DNA of 64,000 nt from Pseudomonas fluorescens (lineage in GTDB: Bacteria; Pseudomonadota; Gammaproteobacteria; Pseudomonadales; Pseudomonadaceae): assembly GCF_902497625.1 (NCBI RefSeq), contig NZ_CABVGX010000021.1:1-64000 (forward strand), in the 5' to 3' direction. Of this stretch, positions 61,678 to 64,000 are shown one piece after another. Position numbers and translations under genes: made by a program. Position 1 is the first letter of the stretch, and each line of letters opens with the position of its first letter. A model generated the notes under the pieces. That model worked only from the letters and a program-made list of their open reading frames with translations, made no database searches and was not told where the DNA came from.

Positions 61678-63047
61678 TGACTTCGATCCGCCGCCGCACA
61701 CTGACCTTGATTATCGGCCTGTTACTGGCCGGTCTGGCGGTGCTCAGCCTTTTCAATCTGCACGATAGCCACCATGAAATCGCTGAAGTCTACGATGCTC
61801 AGCTCGCGCAGAACGCGCGCCTGTTGCAGGGCGTGATGCGCATGCCGCTGGCATCCAGACAGCATGCCGAACTGTACCGGGCGTTCAACGCCGCGCTGGG
61901 TGAAGCAGTGCCGCGCGGCGACGGTCATCCTTACGAACGGAAAATTGCCTTTCAGGTATGGAACCCTGGCGGTGAAGTGTTGGTGCACACCGCCAGCGCG
62001 CCATCCTTCAGTTCACCGCCGACGCAACCGGGTTTCAGTGATGTGGTGGATTTGAACCATCGTCATTGGCGCGCATTCCTCCTTGAAGACCCACAAAACG
62101 GCATGCGCATCTGGGTCGGTGAACGTGATGATGTGCGCGCGGATCTGGTCGGCCGCATCGTGCGTCATACGCTTTGGCCTAACATCGTCGGCAGTTTGCT
62201 CCTCGCGGCGATGATCTGGCTCGCTATCGGCTGGGGCTTGAAGCCCCTGGCAAACATGGCTGAGACCCTGCGTGCCCGCCACAGCGGTTCCCTTGAGCCA
62301 TTGCAACTGGCACCGTTGCCCAGCGAACTTGAGCCCATGCAGGCGGCACTCAATCGCATGCTCGCACAGATTCAAGAAGTGCTTGGCCGCGAACGACGCT
62401 TCATTGCCGACGCTGCCCACGAAATGCGTACGCCACTCGCCGTGCTGCGAGTGCACGCGCAAAACCTGCTGGAGGCAGGCACCGAACAGGAACGTCGTGA
62501 ATCGCTGGAATTCCTTATCTCGGGCGTTGATCGCACCAGCCGTCTAGTCAACCAGTTACTGACCATGGCGCGACTGGAACCCAAACCCGATCCGCCACCG
62601 CTACAACGCATCGACCTCAGCGAAACCGTGCGCAACAGCCTCGTGCAGCTGACACCCTGGTTGTTGAGCAAAAACCTTGAACTGATATTCGACGTCAGCG
62701 ACCAGCCCTTTCACGTATTCGCCAACCCCGCCGCCATCGACATCGCGCTGAACAACCTGATCACCAACGCAGCCAACTTCTCCCCCGAGCACGGGGCAAT
62801 CACTGTGCAACTGAGCCAGGCTGATGGCTACTGTCATTTGACCGTCGACGACCAGGGCCCCGGAATTGATGAATCAAGTAAAGACCGATTGTTTGAGCGT
62901 TTCTACAGCCGTGGCACTGTGCAAGGTGCCGGGTTGGGGTTAACCATCGTCAACACAATCGCCAAGCGTTTGAACGGTCGTATCGAACTGGTAAACCGGG
63001 CAGAGGGAGGCTTGCGGGCGACGTTATCAATTCCAGCCAGTGAATAA
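61677..63047 (+). CDS. Sensor histidine kinase (QseC/TctE-type)
   Basis: A 456-residue kinase with TM1 near residues 9-27, a periplasmic domain of about 140 residues (2CSK_N-like), TM2 near 166-188, HAMP, HisKA with His249 (AAHEMRTPLAVLR), and an ATPase domain (NLITNAANFSPEHG; DDQGPGID; GLGLTIV). The start overlaps the regulator stop by one base (TGATG). It probably senses a membrane or lipid-derived signal given the enzymes of its operon. Confidence 0.94.
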   Translation: MTSIRRRTLTLIIGLLLAGLAVLSLFNLHDSHHEIAEVYDAQLAQNARLLQGVMRMPLASRQHAELYRAFNAALGEAVPRGDGHPYERKIAFQVWNPGGEVLVHTASAPSFSSPPTQPGFSDVVDLNHRHWRAFLLEDPQNGMRIWVGERDDVRADLVGRIVRHTLWPNIVGSLLLAAMIWLAIGWGLKPLANMAETLRARHSGSLEPLQLAPLPSELEPMQAALNRMLAQIQEVLGRERRFIADAAHEMRTPLAVLRVHAQNLLEAGTEQERRESLEFLISGVDRTSRLVNQLLTMARLEPKPDPPPLQRIDLSETVRNSLVQLTPWLLSKNLELIFDVSDQPFHVFANPAAIDIALNNLITNAANFSPEHGAITVQLSQADGYCHLTVDDQGPGIDESSKDRLFERFYSRGTVQGAGLGLTIVNTIAKRLNGRIELVNRAEGGLRATLSIPASE

Positions 63048-63217
63048 TTGCAAAGCATCAACCTGGTGTTTCGTTTTGCACGGTCGTAGCAGCGCATATC
63101 CTTATCGTGGCCTGCCCCTGAGCACGTGTGCAGTCACTTCGATTGCACTACGTCGCGACGTCACTGACGCCGGTCAGACAAGAAGCCGCCGCGCCGTCAG
63201 CGACTGCCGTGTAATGG

Positions 63218-64000
63218 TCAATGATCCGCTGGCGCCCATTGCCAATGCAGGACTTCGGGCAGGTCCTGCCCATGCTCGATGAGGTAAAGCTTGTGCCGCT
63301 CCATGGTCGACCAATATCGCGCCCTGTTGACCGGGATCTGATCCTGCAGACGGGGCACGCACTCGATGACATCCAGCGCCAGGCGATAACGGTCCAGATT
63401 GTTGATCACCGCCATGTCGAAAGGAGTGGTCGTCGCACCCTCCTCCTTGAAGCCTCGCACATGGAAATTCTCATGGTTCCTGCGTTTGTAGATCAAACGG
63501 TGAATCAGCGCCGGGTAGCCGTGGAAAGCGAAAATCACCGGTTTGTCCAGCGTAAATAAATCATCGAATTCACTGTCCGGTATGCCATGGGAATGCTGAT
63601 ATGGCGGCTGCAGTACCATCAGATCCACGACATTGACCACCCTTACCCGCAAATCCGGCGCGTACTCGCGCAACAAGGTCACGGCGGCGAGCGTTTCCAG
63701 GGTCGGTACATCACCGGCACAGGCCATGACCACGTCGGGATCCTCATCATTACGGCATGCCCATTCCCATCGACCGATACCCTTCTGGCAATGCCGAATG
63801 GCCGCATCGATATCCAGCCACTGCCATTCCGGTTGTTTGCCGCAGACGATGACATTGATGTAATTGCGGCTTCTGAGGCAGTGGTCCGTCACCGACAACA
63901 GGCAGTTGGCATCGGGGGGCAGGTAGATCCGCGCGATGTCCGGTTTTTTATTGGCCACAAGATCGATAAACCCCGGGTCCTGGTGGGAAAAGCCGTTATG
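63218..64000 (-). CDS. xfp: Xylulose-5-phosphate/fructose-6-phosphate phosphoketolase, C-terminal part
   Basis: The ORF runs off the right end of the window and the visible 260 residues are the C-terminal third: [30 protein letters not shown] ([16 protein letters not shown]), [29 protein letters not shown] and [16 protein letters not shown]. This pattern is characteristic of thiamine-diphosphate phosphoketolases, which split sugar phosphates to acetyl phosphate. The start lies outside. The 170-bp gap to the kinase gene holds no gene I can see. Confidence 0.93.
   Translation of the reverse strand, partial: HNGFSHQDPGFIDLVANKKPDIARIYLPPDANCLLSVTDHCLRSRNYINVIVCGKQPEWQWLDIDAAIRHCQKGIGRWEWACRNDEDPDVVMACAGDVPTLETLAAVTLLREYAPDLRVRVVNVVDLMVLQPPYQHSHGIPDSEFDDLFTLDKPVIFAFHGYPALIHRLIYKRRNHENFHVRGFKEEGATTTPFDMAVINNLDRYRLALDVIECVPRLQDQIPVNRARYWSTMERHKLYLIEHGQDLPEVLHWQWAPADH

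Noticed and set aside
63048..63217. Possible small gene or RNA in the gap before the phosphoketolase
   Set aside because: No ribosome site with a plausible coding frame and no clear stem-loop or T tract; nothing can be supported.

Overview
The window looks like a Pseudomonas chromosome, probably of the P. fluorescens group. GC is high, and there are REP/REPIN-type palindromes of the kind common in fluorescent pseudomonads (8649-8738, 12027-12116, 42349-42448, half element at 52910). AACAAYAA-type Crc/Hfq-like motifs sit at many start codons.

Positions 1-46453 form a large catabolic and transport supercluster for an unidentified hydrophobic, probably cyclic, substrate (terpenoid, steroid or aromatic). 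It holds an extradiol dioxygenase with the start of a fumarylacetoacetate-hydrolase-family gene, a cytochrome P450, a [3Fe-4S]-type and a [2Fe-2S] ferredoxin, a ferredoxin reductase, seven short-chain dehydrogenases/reductases (SDRs), a GMC oxidoreductase, an aldehyde dehydrogenase, an enoyl-CoA hydratase, a CrtI-like flavoprotein, an amidohydrolase, two APH-fold kinase-like proteins, three related MFS carriers and several small NTF2-fold or VOC proteins. The most striking element is a duplicated envelope module: three DUF1302 (outer-membrane barrel) plus DUF1329 (periplasmic) pairs at 20323-23382, 27908-30964 and 43364-46453. The first pair is followed in the same operon by a YCF48/BNR-repeat protein and an RND/MMPL pump. 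Regulators are two TetR, one LysR and one AraC protein. A 22-25 bp imperfect palindrome recurs in five intergenic regions and probably ties these operons into one regulon.

46811-52846 carries a fused indolepyruvate ferredoxin oxidoreductase, a thiolase, a TetR regulator and folE. 52847-56010 is a decayed mobile island: a regulator remnant, a frameshifted KfrA-like gene, a heavily decayed tyrosine integrase and an AT-rich TniQ-like gene.

From 56012 the chromosome continues with cytochrome b561 and a tight seven-gene operon (thermostable-hemolysin-family protein, AMP ligase, haem-oxygenase-like diiron protein, SDR, TPR protein, OmpR-type regulator, sensor kinase) preceded by two inverted 17-bp OmpR-type boxes. 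The window ends inside a phosphoketolase gene on the minus strand.
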